This document shows, piece after piece, positions 5,483-5,732 of a stretch of 5,732 bases of DNA (its first letter is position 1; the number at the start of each line of letters is the position of its first letter). Source of the stretch: Desulfonatronospira sp. (lineage in GTDB: Bacteria; Desulfobacterota; Desulfovibrionia; Desulfovibrionales; Desulfonatronovibrionaceae). The notes beneath the pieces were generated by a model, which had not been told where the DNA came from, searched no databases, and saw only the letters and a program-made list of their open reading frames with translations. The stretch lies in NCBI GenBank assembly GCA_003554505.1, contig PWGS01000258.1:1-5732 (forward strand). The letters run 5' to 3'. The position numbers were made by a program, and so were the translations under genes.

Positions 5483-5732
5483 TCAGGCCTTTTTGGAACC
5501 CACCGGAGAAAGAAGCAGGTGCATGGTCCTGCCTTCGTAGCGGGGCTCCTGTTCCACCCTGGCCACGTCCGAGGTCTGCTCCACCACCTTGTTTAAAATA
5601 TCTGCCCCGCGGTCCTTGTGAGCCATCTCCCGGCCCCTGAAAAAAACAGAGACCTTGACCCTGTCTCCCTCTTCAATAAATTTTCTAATATGACGGACCT
5701 TGGTGTTCAGGTCATTTACGTCGGTTTTGGGA
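5483..5732 (-). CDS. infC: Translation initiation factor IF-3, C-terminal part
   Basis: Only the last 82 residues are present; the 5' part lies beyond the right edge. They form most of the IF3 C-terminal domain, which binds the 30S platform, prevents premature 50S joining and checks the start codon-initiator tRNA pairing. The run KVRHIRKFIEEGDRVKVSVF, followed by FRGREMAHKDRGADIL, is the family hallmark, and RVEQEPRYEGRTMHLLLSP is the final strand pair. The start codon, often a non-standard AUU in this gene, is out of view, so autoregulation through it cannot be judged. The gene order infC-rpmI-rplT is the widely conserved one. A T7 run in the coding strand lies in the SVFF codons. Confidence 0.97.
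   Translation of the reverse strand, partial: PKTDVNDLNTKVRHIRKFIEEGDRVKVSVFFRGREMAHKDRGADILNKVVEQTSDVARVEQEPRYEGRTMHLLLSPVGSKKA

Noticed and set aside
1..5732. CRISPR array, tRNA or rRNA gene, phage attachment site
   Set aside because: No spaced direct repeats, no cloverleaf-like segment and no integrase gene were found when reading both strands.

Overview
The window is dominated by one minus-strand translation operon. In transcript order (right to left) it reads infC (5' part outside the window), rpmI, rplT, pheS, pheT and a small merR-family gene. After a 250-base weakly coding spacer comes the 5' part of an iron-sulfur flavoprotein gene that runs off the left edge. No convincing gene lies on the plus strand. 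The gene order, the MerR gene directly after pheT, the L20 and L35 sequences and the cysteine-cluster flavoprotein fit an anaerobic sulfate-reducer-type bacterium, most likely Desulfovibrionales. That assignment is an inference from remembered family sequences, not from a search.

Right part (4628-5732): translation factor IF3 and ribosomal proteins bL35 and bL20. A 258-base spacer separates rpmI from rplT, although these two genes are usually close together. The spacer holds a long imperfect inverted repeat (5031-5157) with arms built of hexamer units around a central small hairpin. Just after the rpmI stop there is also a pair of mutually exclusive stems (5204-5235).

Middle (1135-4628): the two subunits of phenylalanyl-tRNA synthetase. 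pheS starts inside the rplT stop codon (TGATG). pheT follows pheS after 44 bases, and its ribosome binding site sits in a small palindrome. The first 30 codons of pheS contain a perfect 13-bp inverted repeat followed by a pyrimidine-rich run, which looks like an attenuator or RNA operator placed inside the coding sequence.

Left part (1-1103): the MerR-type gene, then a spacer with a doubtful 79-codon frame, then an Isf-like flavoprotein with a CX2CX2CX5C cluster.

The operon joins initiation (IF3), large-subunit assembly (L20, L35) and tRNA-Phe charging. I see no strong intrinsic terminator between any of these genes, so one long transcript is plausible. The most interesting material is non-coding or overprinted RNA-like structure rather than a new protein system.
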